From the NCBI GenBank assembly GCA_963761525.1, contig CAVXHG010000003.1, forward strand, positions 124,001 through 188,000: a DNA stretch of 64,000 nucleotides, read 5' to 3'. Below are positions 24,785-35,953 of this stretch, piece by piece. This DNA comes from BOG-931 sp963761525 (GTDB lineage Bacteria; Pseudomonadota; Alphaproteobacteria; Rhizobiales; Xanthobacteraceae). Each line of letters starts with the position of its first letter. Position 1 is the stretch's first letter. The position numbers and the translations under genes were made by a program. The notes beneath the pieces are model-generated. The model was given only the letters and a program-made list of their open reading frames with translations. It was not told the origin of the DNA and made no database searches.

Positions 24785-26210
24785 TCATTTTGTTAGAGGA
24801 TTTTGCTTTACGTTTTTGTTGAACGCGACGATGTCGTCGGCTCGCACCCAGCCAGGCGAGCCAATCGGAAAACCTTGCTTCGCCCGAGAGGCAAGCTCGC
24901 GTGCGGTCTTGTTATCGCCGCGGGCAAAGGCCGCCTGGGCGGATGCCAGATCGGCGTCGGCAAGATCGTTCTCACGCCCATAGGCCATTGCCAATTGCAG
25001 GTAGCCATCGGCTGACTTCGGGCTCCTTGATGAGGGCGGCGTGCAGCATGGTAATGGCTTCGGCCGACAGCTTGACGTCATTCATGGCAATCAGCGCCTG
25101 CGCCAACGTGATCTGGATAAGGGCGGGATCGGGCGCAAGCTGAACGGCACGCCGCAGCGGCGGGATCGCATCTGCTGGATGTCCGCTTTCAAGCAATGCC
25201 TGACCCTTGAGTTCATAGAAGTAGGGATTATTGGGCATTGACACAATCAGGCCGTCGATGTCGGCGATGGCATCGTGCAAATCGCCAAAACGGTATACCG
25301 AAATAGCACGCGCATACCGCGCCGGCAGGCCAGTGTTGGACATCGGATATCGCCGTAATACGGCATCCGGCTTGTCGATGAAGCCGTACAATTTTGCCCG
25401 CATCATGTCGTGGCGAAACTGCAGTTCCGGCGGATCTTTCTTGTCCCAGTAGGGCGTCTTCACGAGCTCCGCGAGAGCATCCATGCGTTCCTGGGGCATG
25501 GGATGGTTCTGTGCATAGGGATTGATGTACCGCGCCGAATAGAGCGACTCGTCGGCGAAGCGCTTGAACGTGTCGTACATGCCCTTGGCCGACTGGCCCG
25601 TCATCGTCAAAAAGCGAACGCCGGCCCGATCCGCCTGTTCTTCCTGAGAGCGCTGGTAGGCCAGCAGCGAGTTCTGAATGTAGGCTTGGGGTCCCGTAAA
25701 CACCGCGCCGCCGACATTAGCCATATCGGAGTTGTTGGAATGTGCGCCGGCGACGACGGCACCGACACCCAGTAGCATCGCAATGATCGCCGCAGTCTGT
25801 GCGTTGGCGAGTTCCTGACGCATCTTGGACAAATGCCCGCCGACGATATGGCCGGTTTCGTGGGCGAAAACGCCGATCAGTTGATTGGGAGTCTCCGCTT
25901 CCATGAGCGCACCGGCATTCACGAAGACGTGGTGCGCATCCATCACGAACGCGTTGAACGACTTGTCGTTGATGATGACGACCTTGACGTTCTGGTTGCT
26001 CAGTCCGGCTACTTTTTCAATTGGCGCGTAGTAGTCGCGCAGTAGCTGCTCGATTTCGGCATCCCGAATCATCGGGATGCCGGCGTTGGAGCCGTTCTGT
26101 GCCCGGGCCGGCAAGCTGCCAAGTACGACCGCGGCTGCTGTCAGGAGCGCGATGGCGCGAGAAGCTGGCCTCACCGGGCGCACCTTGCTAGGAGGGCTTG
26201 CACAATTCAT
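24785..26210 (-). CDS. M48-family metalloprotease with C-terminal TPR region, BepA-like (one frame break)
   Basis: Periplasmic zinc protease probably involved in outer-membrane protein quality control. From ATG 26210 (MNCASPPSKV) a signal peptide ends at LPARAQ; the zinc site is HETGHIVGGH, with the third ligand region ERADRAG-like EEQADRAGVRF, and the C-terminal half is TPR-like. The frame runs off at about 25018 (EPEVSRW); removing one base there restores EPESADGYLQLAMAYGREND, continuing to NVKQNPLTK at 24785. Total about 474 residues, the usual length of this family. Confidence 0.88.
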
Positions 26211-26380
26211 CGGGGATAGCCGGTCCCTCGGCGTGGGACCCAAAGTATGGACGGATCCGGTTGCGGTCAACGTATGCCGTCACCTCAATAACGGCACAGC
26301 GAGCGTGACGTAAAGCGCTCGAATGCGGCGGTAGCGGGGCGATTTGCGAAAGCCGATCGTCGGGTAGCAAAGGCGAATTT

Positions 26381-27569
26381 ATGCTCGAGAAAGCAAGGCG
26401 CTTGTTGCAGCCGTCGACCCGCAGCAGCGCCGTGCCGGCGTTCATGGTGATGGATGTGATGGCCGCTGCGGGGCGGCTCGAGGCCCAGGGCCGGCACATC
26501 ATTCACATGGAGGTTGGCCAGCCTGCGGTCGGCGCACCTTCCAGCGCGATTGCGGCGGCGCGTGCCGCATTAACGAGCGGGCCGCTCGGTTATACGGAAG
26601 CGCTCGGCGTTGGATCGCTGAGAAAGCGCATCGCGCAGTCCTACGGCGATTGGCACGGTCTTGACATCGACCCGGCACGGGTCATCGTGACGACCGGATC
26701 GTCAGCCGGATTTATGCTTGCTTTTCTGGCCGCCTTCGCCACGGAGGACCGCGTCGCGGTAGCGCTTCCGGGCTATCCGCCGTATCGCCACATCCTTTCG
26801 GCACTTGGGTGTGAGCCGGTTCCGGTTGAGACAAACGCGCAAACGCGCTGGTCGATTACCGCCGACGCTTTGCTCGCAGCACATCGAGATCGGCCGCTTA
26901 AAGGCGTGATCATCGCTTCGCCCGCCAATCCGACCGGCACGATGATGACCGCTTCCTCACTGGGCGAACTGATTCAATGCGCGGAGGATGCCGGTATCAC
27001 CGTGATATCTGACGAGATCTATCACGGCCTCGATTACGCTTTTGCTGCCGAAAGCGCGGCGCGTCTGTCGTCGGAGGCCGATCATCATCAACTCGTTCTC
27101 CAAATATTTCTGTATGACGGGCTGGCGTATCGGCTGGATGGTGGTGCCGCCCTCGCTGGTCCGCGCCGTCGAGCGTTTGCAGCAGAATCTCGCTATCTCG
27201 GTGCCGACCTTGTCCCAGATCGCGGCAGAAGCGGCGTTCGACGACGGTGTCGAGCTTTCGAAGGTAAGGCAGGGCTACGAGGAAAACCGTCAAATCCTCG
27301 TTGAAGGACTGCCGCGAGCCGGCCTCAATTCGTTTCTCCCAGTCGATGGCGCCTTCTATCTGTATGCCGACGTTTCGCGGTTCTCGACCGACAGTTTCGC
27401 CTTCGCCACCCGGATGCTTGAGGAGGCTGGCGTTGCAGCGACTCCAGGCGTCGATTTCGATCCCATCAGCGGGCATAACTTCATGCGCTTTTGCTACGCA
27501 GGCTCGCCGGAAGACATGCGCGAAGCTGTGGAGCGCATCCGCGTCTGGCTGAAGGGCGGGCTCGGGTGA
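26381..27569 (+). CDS. PLP-dependent aminotransferase, class I/II (frame break)
   Basis: Fold-type I aminotransferase of unknown substrate. The N-terminal part (from ATG 26381) has MEVGQPAVGAPSSA, GYTEALGVGSLRKRI, and SPANPTGTMM with the Asn that holds PLP. The frame then breaks near 27080; in the next frame comes IIINSFSKYFCMTGWRIGW, with the Schiff-base Lys and the phosphate-binding Arg, continuing to the stop at 27569 with the C-terminal MRFCYAGSPEDM. One extra base in or before the run GGCCGATCATCATC explains it. Divergent from the M48 gene. Confidence 0.85.
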
Positions 27570-27681
27570 CTTTGGCTGTTGCAAAGGTGACGAGGAAACC
27601 GTTGACCGGAATTTCTCTCGACGCGACTTCTCATCTGCCGCTCCGGACGAGTGGCTTGGCGTGTAATTCTCAAGTGAGGCG

Positions 27682-28386
27682 ATGATGTCACAACCTTTGT
27701 TCGACATATTGCGTAAGGTCACGACCGCGACGATCACGACGGTGCTCCTGAAAAAGGGCATCCGGCGCTGCTGGATGAACGGGCCAAAGCCGCTCGTGCC
27801 AAAGGGCGAGCGCCTGGTCGGGCCGGCGTTTACGTTGCGTTTCGTCCCGGTGCGGGAGGATTTGGCGACGCCTGAAAGTTGGGCATCGCCAATCTCGACC
27901 CGAGCGGCAATCGAGGCAATGCCGGAAGGCGTGATCGCGATCGCCGACGCCATGGCCGTGCCGAGCGCCGGCATATTCGGCGATATCCTGTGTGCGCGCA
28001 TGCAGAAACGCAACGTCACGGCGCTCGTCACCGATGGCGTCATGCGCGACCTCACCGGTGTGATCGCGAGCGCGTTGCCGGTTTGGTGTGCGGGCGTGGC
28101 CGCGCCGGCTTCAGTCAACGGTCTGACATTTGTCGGCTGGCAGGAGCCGATAGCCTGTGGTGGCTGTGCGATTTTCCCGGACGACGTGATCGTGGTGGAT
28201 GACGATGGCGCCGTGGTTATCCCGAAGGCGTTCGTGGAGTTTGTTGCGCACGAAGGCGCCGAGCACGAACTTTATGAAAGCTGGGTATTCACTGAAGTCG
28301 AGAAGGGCGTGAAGTTGCCCGGCCTTTATCCGCCCAACGATGACGCCAAAGCGCGTTATGCGGCGTGGCGCAAGGAGCGCGGCTGA
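27682..28386 (+). CDS. RraA-like protein (ribonuclease activity regulator / HMG-aldolase fold)
   Basis: 234 residues of the RraA/demethylmenaquinone methyltransferase-like family. Visible are the N-terminal LRKVTTATITTVLLKKGI, IAIADAMAVPSAGIFGDIL and VTALVTDGVMRDL, where the GD and RD pair corresponds to the pyruvate-aldolase metal and substrate residues. Members regulate RNase E or act as 4-hydroxy-4-methyl-2-oxoglutarate aldolases; sequence alone does not decide. The longer C-terminal tail (VEKGVKLPGLYPPND) favours the aldolase-like subgroup. Followed closely by the YdcF-family gene. Confidence 0.8.
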   Translation: MMSQPLFDILRKVTTATITTVLLKKGIRRCWMNGPKPLVPKGERLVGPAFTLRFVPVREDLATPESWASPISTRAAIEAMPEGVIAIADAMAVPSAGIFGDILCARMQKRNVTALVTDGVMRDLTGVIASALPVWCAGVAAPASVNGLTFVGWQEPIACGGCAIFPDDVIVVDDDGAVVIPKAFVEFVAHEGAEHELYESWVFTEVEKGVKLPGLYPPNDDAKARYAAWRKERG

Positions 28387-28389
28387 GCC

Positions 28390-29184
28390 TTGTTCTTCCC
28401 GCTTACCAAAATATTCGGGTTTTTCGCGCTGCCGACCAACCTTCTGCTCTCGCTTGGCGTCCTTGGCGTGCTGTTGCTGCTGACGCGTTTTACGCGGCTT
28501 GCCAGTTGGCTCATTGTCACGAGCCTGGTCTTGCTTGCCGTTGCCGGCCTTTCGCCTTTGGGCAATGTGCTGATCCTGCCGCTTGAGCAACGCTTTCCGC
28601 CTTGGGATCCGTCTCACGGTCCGCCCGACGGCATCGTCATGCTCGGCGGCGTAATTTCGCCGGAGGTGTCGATCGATCGCGGCTCGATTGCGTTGAAGGA
28701 GGGAGGCGCGCGTCTGGTCGTTACGGCAGAGCTTGGTCTCCGCTACCCCAAAGCGCGTATCATTATTTCGGGCGGTCCCAGTTCACTGGTTTACGACGAA
28801 GGCCCGGAAGCGGGAGTTGCCGTGCGCGAGCTTGTGGCGCTCGGCATCGCCCACGACCGCATCACGGCCGAGGAGCAATCGCGTAACACGGTCGAGAATG
28901 CGGTGTTCTCACGACTGATCGCCAACCCACAGCCTGGCGAACGTTGGATTTTGGTAACGTCGGCTTTCCATATGCCCCGCGCGATCGCGACGTTTCGCGC
29001 CGCTGGTTTCCCAATCGAAGCCTATCCGGTGGATTACCGGACCCGGGGACCCGCGGATGCCTTTCGCCCTTTCGACATTGCCAGCAAGGGGTTAAGCCGC
29101 ACCGATGCCGCAATGCATGAATGGATGGGCCTTTTGGGCTACCGTCTCACCGGCAAGACGAACGAATTGTTTCCCGCCCCATAA
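28390..29184 (+). CDS. YdcF/DUF218-family membrane protein
   Basis: 264 residues with two N-terminal TM helices (residues 5-50) and a DUF218 domain: DGIVMLGGVIS, RIIISGGPS, EEQSRNTVENAVFS and WILVTSAFHMPRAIATFR. The fold belongs with ElyC/SanA/YdcF, envelope proteins tied to cell-wall or vancomycin-barrier functions. TTG start at 28390, four bases after the RraA-like stop, so the two are likely coupled. Confidence 0.88.
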   Translation: MFFPLTKIFGFFALPTNLLLSLGVLGVLLLLTRFTRLASWLIVTSLVLLAVAGLSPLGNVLILPLEQRFPPWDPSHGPPDGIVMLGGVISPEVSIDRGSIALKEGGARLVVTAELGLRYPKARIIISGGPSSLVYDEGPEAGVAVRELVALGIAHDRITAEEQSRNTVENAVFSRLIANPQPGERWILVTSAFHMPRAIATFRAAGFPIEAYPVDYRTRGPADAFRPFDIASKGLSRTDAAMHEWMGLLGYRLTGKTNELFPAP

Positions 29185-29195
29185 GCAGACGAGCA

Positions 29196-29870
29196 ATGAC
29201 CCTTCACCTCATCATCGGCAACAAGAACTATTCGTCATGGTCGTTCCGGCCATGGCTGGCGATGAAGGTTGCAGACATTGCGTTCGAGGAAACCGTGATT
29301 TCGCTTGAAGCGAAGGACTTCAAGGAAAGGGTGATGGCGTTAAGCGGCGCCGGCAAGGTTCCGGTCCTCATTGACGGCGAGACGCGGGTCTGGGAATCGC
29401 TTGTCGATCCTCGAATACTTGACGGAGAAGTTTCCATCGGCTGGTCTGTGGCCGAGGATGCCAAGGCGCGCGCGCATGCGCGCACCATCTCATCCGAAAT
29501 GCACGCCGGCTTTGTGCCGCTGCGCGCACAATTGCCGATGAATACTTGGCGTCCGGTGAAGCATCGTGCGTTGGACGCTGAGGCGTCTGCAAATGTGGTT
29601 CGCATCGATGCGATGTGGAGCGATTGTCGCGCGCGGTTTGGCGGTGGCGGGCTTTTTTTGTTCGGCTCGTTTGGCGCGGCTGATGCCATGTATGCGCCGG
29701 TGGTCTGGCGCTTCCATACTTATGCTGTCGAGGTGAGTCCGGCTGCTCGCGCCTACATGCAAGCCGTCATGGCGTTGCCGGCTTGGAATGAATGGCGGCA
29801 AGCTGCGCGGCAAGAGCCCTGGGTGTTGCCGCATGACGAGGTCGATTGGCCGGACGTTCTGAGGGAATAG
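29196..29870 (+). CDS. Glutathione S-transferase family protein (internal compensating frame breaks)
   Basis: 224 residues; thioredoxin-like N-terminal domain with GNKNYSSWSFRPWLAMK and GKVPVLIDG, then an all-helical domain. Between 29403 and about 29452 the printed frame reads VDPRILDGEVSIGW, but shifting by one base over just this stretch gives the conserved SILEYLTEKFPSAGLW. So an extra base near 29403 and a missing base near 29452 cancel each other. The MTL start with ATG 29196 fits the family; the frame is open further upstream into the YdcF gene end. Confidence 0.85.
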   Translation: MTLHLIIGNKNYSSWSFRPWLAMKVADIAFEETVISLEAKDFKERVMALSGAGKVPVLIDGETRVWESLVDPRILDGEVSIGWSVAEDAKARAHARTISSEMHAGFVPLRAQLPMNTWRPVKHRALDAEASANVVRIDAMWSDCRARFGGGGLFLFGSFGAADAMYAPVVWRFHTYAVEVSPAARAYMQAVMALPAWNEWRQAARQEPWVLPHDEVDWPDVLRE

Positions 29871-29876
29871 CGTCGA

Positions 29877-30345
29877 TTACGCTAGACGGTTCTCAAGCTC
29901 TCGCAAGAACGGTTGTTGATAGGCAATGATTTTCTTCATCGCGACCGGCAGCGAGAAATAGGCGATACGGTCGATTTCAGGGAAAGCTGCGACGGCGGCC
30001 TGACTTTGGCGGCCATTCCATCTCGAAGGTGTTGCTGGCAAATGTCGCAAGGTCGAAATCCGCTTCAAAAGCGAAGGCATGAACGATCTTTCCGCTCTTT
30101 TGGTTAACCGGAGAAAGCGCGAATACCTCACCGTCGGCCGCGAGATTTGTCTCTTCGGTGAACTCGCGCCGGGCTGAGCGAGAAGATCATCGTCCGGTTC
30201 GACAAGGCCCTTCGGGATTGTCCACGCGCCATCATCCTTTTTTGCCCAGAACGGTCCACCTGGATGCGCGAGCAGGACTTCGATGCCCGACTGTCATCCG
30301 CCGAAATGCCAGTAGTCCGGCGCTGATCTTCTCTTGGCGAGGCAT
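29877..30345 (-). pseudogene. Nudix hydrolase, interrupted
   Basis: Reading from ATG 30345 (MPRQEKISAGLLAFRR) through several frames gives HPGGPFWAKKDDGAWTIPKG, then the Nudix box pieces EPDDDLLA and RREFTEET, KIVHAFAFEADFDL, and the C-terminal AAFPEIDRIAYFSLP to LENRLA at 29877. At least three single-base breaks are needed (near 30290, 30165 and 30000). The protein would be about 155 residues, a normal Nudix/NTP pyrophosphohydrolase length. All conserved blocks remain, which argues for sequence errors rather than old decay. Confidence 0.7.
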
Positions 30346-30588
30346 GGGCGCGTTTAGAGCAAGGTGCGTTTGGAGTAAGACATGATGCGTTTAGAGTACG
30401 ACATGGGTGCGGACCTCCGCCGACTGCGGCTACCTACCGCAGGACTTTTCGCCGGGCTCTTGCCAAAAGGCCGGTGTCTGCATGATTTTGTCACGATTAC
30501 GCCGACAATGCCTACATCCTCGCCCGAGCCGTGAGCGCGTCGGGGAGGGGGCTTAAACGAACCATTTTTGTCTGGGAGCCAAAAACCA
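30346..30588. other. Intergenic region with three short direct repeats
   Basis: Between the Nudix gene and the NEW3 gene. GCGTTTAGAG at 30350 and 30387 flanks a variant GCGTTTGGAG at 30365; all three are followed by a C/T A or T A pair and purines. The motif resembles the AGAG-containing flanks of the REP element at 20.1 kb. No gene recognised; the last 20 bases hold the ribosome site (GGGAG) of the NEW3 gene. Confidence 0.45.
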
Positions 30589-31761
30589 ATGCGATATGGA
30601 TTTATCGCCGCTCTTACCGCTTTCGCAATCGTTCTGGCGCCGGCCGTCAAGGCCGAGGACGCCCCGAAGAATGACGTTAAAGGCCTATTTTTGATGAGCG
30701 ACTTTCCGGCGGTCACCGTTCGGCCGGGAGAGACGTCATCTGTCAGTTTGCGCTTGCAGAATTTCGATCTGCCGCCGCAGCGCCTGTCTCTGTCGGTCTC
30801 CGGCGTGCCAACCGGCTGGACGGCAACCCTGATGGGCGGCGGTCAGCCCGTCGCCGCGGCGATGCCGGAAACGAATTCCAGCGTCACGCTTGAGCTGCGG
30901 CTCGACGTGCCAAAGGACGCGGCCATCGGCACGCAGACGACTCACCGTTTCCGCGACGCCGGCGATCAGAGCAAGGTCGATCTGCCCGTTGCCGTGACGC
31001 TCGCCAAGGATCTGCCGGCCAAGCTGACGCTGACGCCGCAACTTCCGCAATTGCGCGGCACCTCGAAATCGAGCTTCGAGTATCAGCTCAATATCAAAAA
31101 CGACAGCGGCAAGAAGCTCGTCGTGAGCCTGTCCGCGCAAGCGCCGCAGAACTTCGACACGACATTCACCGAGCAATACGGCAGCCAGGAGCTTAACGCA
31201 GTTCCGGTCGATGCCGGACAGACCAAGGACGTGAAGCTCAAAGTGACTCCGCCGAATACTGCGGCGGCCGGCGACTACAAGGTTACTGCGCGGGTCGGCG
31301 CGGAAGACACCTCCGTCACCACCGATCTTGGCCTGACCATCACCGGCCAGCCGAGACTGGATGTCAGCGGCCGTGAGGGTCTCGTCTCTACGCGCGCATC
31401 GGCCGGCAAGGAGAGCTCCGTGCCCGTCGTCATCACCAATACCGGCACCGCACCCGCTGAAGACATTCAGCTCAGCGGCTCGGCACCGAGCGGCTGGAAG
31501 GTCGAATTCGATCCGAAGACGGTCGATCGCATCGCGCCGAACGACAACAAGGAAGTGCAAGCGCTGATCACACCGACCGAAAAGGCCATCGCCGGCGACT
31601 ATGTGACGACCGTTCGCGCCGCGGCGCGCGGCGAATCAGCCTCGACGACGTTCCGCGTCACGGTGACGACCTCCACGATGTGGGGCATCGCCGGCGTCGG
31701 CATCATCGGCATCGCGCTTCTCGTCATGGTCGGTGCGGTTGCGCGGTTCGGCCGCCGATGA
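30589..31761 (+). CDS. NEW3-domain membrane-anchored protein
   Basis: 390 residues. Signal peptide (MRYGFIAALTAFAIVLAPAVKAED), then repeated immunoglobulin-like beta domains of the NPCBM-associated NEW3 type (FPAVTVRPGETSSVSLRLQNF; LDVPKDAAIGTQTTHRF; SSVPVVITNTGTAPAEDIQLSG), and a C-terminal TM helix (GIAGVGIIGIALLVMVGAVARFG). It is exported with the bulk in the periplasm. It sits 5' of and overlaps an ABC ATPase and is followed by an ABC permease, so the three likely form an exporter or envelope-modifying complex similar to COG1470-linked systems. ATG 30589 has GGGAG upstream. Confidence 0.85.
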   Translation: MRYGFIAALTAFAIVLAPAVKAEDAPKNDVKGLFLMSDFPAVTVRPGETSSVSLRLQNFDLPPQRLSLSVSGVPTGWTATLMGGGQPVAAAMPETNSSVTLELRLDVPKDAAIGTQTTHRFRDAGDQSKVDLPVAVTLAKDLPAKLTLTPQLPQLRGTSKSSFEYQLNIKNDSGKKLVVSLSAQAPQNFDTTFTEQYGSQELNAVPVDAGQTKDVKLKVTPPNTAAAGDYKVTARVGAEDTSVTTDLGLTITGQPRLDVSGREGLVSTRASAGKESSVPVVITNTGTAPAEDIQLSGSAPSGWKVEFDPKTVDRIAPNDNKEVQALITPTEKAIAGDYVTTVRAAARGESASTTFRVTVTTSTMWGIAGVGIIGIALLVMVGAVARFGRR

Positions 31762-32702
31762 GCGAGGACGCGGTCATCGAGGCCAACGACCTCACCAAGA
31801 ACATACGGCCAAGCGGTCGCGGTCGATCACGTCTCGTTTTCGAGTCGGGCGCGGGGAGATTTTCGGTCTCCTCGGTCCCAATGGCGCGGGCAAGACGACC
31901 ACGATCTTGATGATGCTCGGATTGACCGACATTTCCGGCGGCGAAGTGCGCGTGCTCGGCTTCAATCCGGCGCGCGAGCCGCTTTCGGTAAAGCGACGCG
32001 TTGGTTATCTGCCGGACACGGTAGGTTTCTACGACAACCTCACTGCCGCGGATAATCTGCGTTACACCGCGCGGCTGATCGGCTTTCGGCTCGCGGAACG
32101 CGAGAAACGCATCGCCGACGCACTCGATCGCGTTGGGCTTGGCGAAGTTGCCGACAAGCGCGTCGCCACCTTCTCACGCGGCATGCGCCAGCGCCTGGGC
32201 CTCGCCGAAATCCTGATGAAGGGCGCGCAAATCGCCATCCTCGACGAACCGACGTCGGGTCTCGATCCGCACGCGACGTCGGAACTGCTCGGTATCATCC
32301 GCGGCTTCAAGTCCGAGGGCGTCTCGGTGTCTGCTCTCCTCGCATCTGCTGGAGCGCGTGCAAAGCGTCTGCGATCGGGTTGCCTTGTTCAGTGCCGGCA
32401 AGATCGCATTGATCGGGACGGTGCCGGAACTCGGCCGTCAGGTGCTGGGTGGCGGCTACGTCGTCGATATCGAGGCCGACGGCGCCGGTCTTGCCGAGCG
32501 GCTTGCGCTTATTCCGGGCGTCAGCGGCGTCGAGAAGACCGGCATCAGCAAGCTTCGACTGCATGCCGACCGCGACGTGCGGCCAGAAGCGGCTGCCGAA
32601 GTGGTCGCAATGCAAGGCCGGCTGAAATTTCTCGGCGTGCAGGAGCCGAGCCTTGAGGCGATCTACACGCGCTATTTCGAGGCGCAGCCAGACCAGGCAT
32701 GA
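31757..32702 (+). pseudogene. ABC transporter ATP-binding protein (three frame breaks)
   Basis: Starts MSEDAVIEANDLTK at 31757, overlapping the NEW3 gene's end. Through corrections near 31801, 31839 and 32336 it reads YGQAVAVDHVSF, GRGEIFGLLGPNGAGKTTT (Walker A), TFSRGMRQRLGLAE (signature), IAILDEPTSGLDP (Walker B), then HLLERVQSVCDRVALFSAGK to the stop at 32702. About 313 residues, CcmA/DrrA/NosF-like. The NEW3 protein and a permease flank it. All catalytic motifs are intact once read in frame. Confidence 0.85.
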
Positions 32703-32717
32703 CAGAAGGGGCCCGCG

Positions 32718-33683
32718 ATGCAGCGTGAAGGCTCCGCCTTTCACGGCCTGGGCGTGGTCATGCTCAAGGAGCTGTCTGACCACCTCACCAGCGTCCGTAT
32801 GCGCGTGCTTGAATGGCTTGTAGTGCTGATTGCGCTCGCGGCGCTTTATACGGCGCGATCCAGCAGATCAAGGATACCACTGCCGAGGACCCGTTCCTGT
32901 TCCTGCGTCTGTTCACGACCTCGCGCGACCCGCTGCCTTCGTTCGTGTCGTTTCTGTCGTTCCTGGTGCCGCTCATGGCGATTGGGCTTGGCTTCGATTC
33001 GATCAACGGCGAATACAATCGGCGCACGCTGTCGCGCATTCTCGCCCAGCCGATCTATCGAGATGCCTTGCTATTCGGGAAATTTCTTGCCGGCCTGGCG
33101 ACGCTCTCGATCAGCATGGTCACGCTTTGGCTGCTCGTTATCGGACTTGGCCTTCTTTTGATCGGTATTCCACCCGGCGCCGAAGAGATCGCTCGCAGCT
33201 TCGTGTTTCTCCTGGTGACGATCGTCTATGCCGGAGTGTGGCTCGCGCTGGCGATGTTGTTTTCGAGTCTGTTCCGCTCCGCGGCGACTGCGGCGCTCGT
33301 CACGCTCGGCATCTGGCTTCTCCTCACCTTCATTTGGCCGGTGCTGGCTGGTGCGGTCGCGCAGATCATCGTGCCGCCAGACCCGCGCTACATGGCGCTT
33401 GGCTTGCAAACGCCCGGCACCGCGGAGCTGGAGCAGATACTGGCGCGGTTCTCGCCATCGACACTGTTCGCGGAGGTGGTGGTAGCGCTGCTTGATCCGA
33501 CGACGCGCGCGCTCGGGCCGATCTACCTCAGCCAGCTTCAGGGCGCCGTACTTGGCGCGCCGTTGCCGCTGGCCTCGAGCGTTTTGATCGCCTGGCCGCA
33601 GATCGTGGCGATGGTCGCTACCGCCAGATGCTTTGTTCGTCGCCGGCTACGTGGTTTTCCAGCGCCAGGAAGTCCGCGCCTAG
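32718..33683 (+). pseudogene. ABC transporter permease, ABC-2 type (two frame breaks)
   Basis: Starts ATG 32718 (MQREGSAFHGLGVV), GGGGCCCGCG just upstream. A break near 32850 switches frame; the long second part has six TM-like segments, including FLVPLMAIGLGFDSINGEY and RTLSRILAQPIYRDALLFGKF, a Gly-Glu-Tyr-Asn motif typical of ABC-2/NosY permeases. A second break near 33630 restores FVAGYVVFQRQEVRA before the TAG at 33681. About 320 residues. Probably works with the preceding ATPase and NEW3 protein. Confidence 0.82.
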
Positions 33684-33724
33684 GCGGACTAACTGGCCGT
33701 TGCGCTGAGACCCGCGGCGTAGTG

Positions 33725-33750
33725 GAATCCCTCCCTACCGGGAGGGATTC
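33725..33750. terminator. Strong hairpin after the ABC permease gene
   Basis: A perfect 11-base inverted repeat GAATCCCTCCC / GGGAGGGATTC with a TACC loop lies between the permease stop (33683) and the next start (33776). No U-run follows, so it may be a processing or attenuation site rather than a simple intrinsic terminator. Confidence 0.5.
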
Positions 33751-33775
33751 GTGGCCGCTATCAAGACAAACGCCG

Positions 33776-35361
<1,586 letters not shown>

Positions 35362-35504
35362 CGTATTTAGCGAAGGCAAAATATCCAACGTGCTTCGGCG
35401 CCAATGAGTTTTTCCTCGAGCACAGGGCTATGGATGCCGGCTACAGTGCGGCATGACGTGTTCTAGTGGTTATTATACGGTGATTTGGAGTAAGCGACGC
35501 GGAG

Positions 35505-35942
35505 ATGACCAAAATCATGCCGAAGACCATCGAGCACATGCATTGGCCGGATGCGCCGGACATGTGGATGCCTTATGCGCCGGCAATCAAGGTCAAGGGC
35601 GGCACCACGGTCTATCTTGCCGGCGTCACGGCTGCTCCGGTCTATCATCACCACCCGCACCGGCCGGAAGAGTTCGACACCATGCCGCGCGACATGGCGG
35701 GGCAGGCGAGGGCGGCTCTGGAAAATCTCAAGCGCGGTCTTGAAGCGGTGGGCGCGACGTTCGCCGATGTGGTCACCGCCGATCGCTTTGTCACCGATCT
35801 GACCGATCAGGATGCCCTGAACCGCGTCTGGGGCGAATATTTTCGCGATGCAAAGCCCGCGACTACGACGGTGCAGGTGGTCCGTCTTGCCACCGATCCG
35901 CGCTGTCTGGTCGAAATCAATGCCATCGCCGTGATCGATTAA
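35505..35942 (+). CDS. RidA-family protein (Rid/YjgF/YER057c/UK114)
   Basis: 145 residues of the RidA superfamily, enzymes that hydrolyse reactive enamine/imine intermediates. Visible: VYLAGVTAAPVYHHHPHRPEE, MAGQARAALENLKRGLEAVGATF, VVTADRFVTDLTDQDALNRVW and the C-terminal LATDPRCLVEINAIAVI (Arg and Glu at the ligand site). ATG at 35505 has a purine-rich CGGAGATG upstream. The His-rich loop near residue 50 is longer than in true RidA, so the exact subgroup is not settled. It lies 12 bases ahead of the SDR gene. Confidence 0.88.
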   Translation: MTKIMPKTIEHMHWPDAPDMWMPYAPAIKVKGGTTVYLAGVTAAPVYHHHPHRPEEFDTMPRDMAGQARAALENLKRGLEAVGATFADVVTADRFVTDLTDQDALNRVWGEYFRDAKPATTTVQVVRLATDPRCLVEINAIAVID

Positions 35943-35953
35943 GAGGAAAGCCA

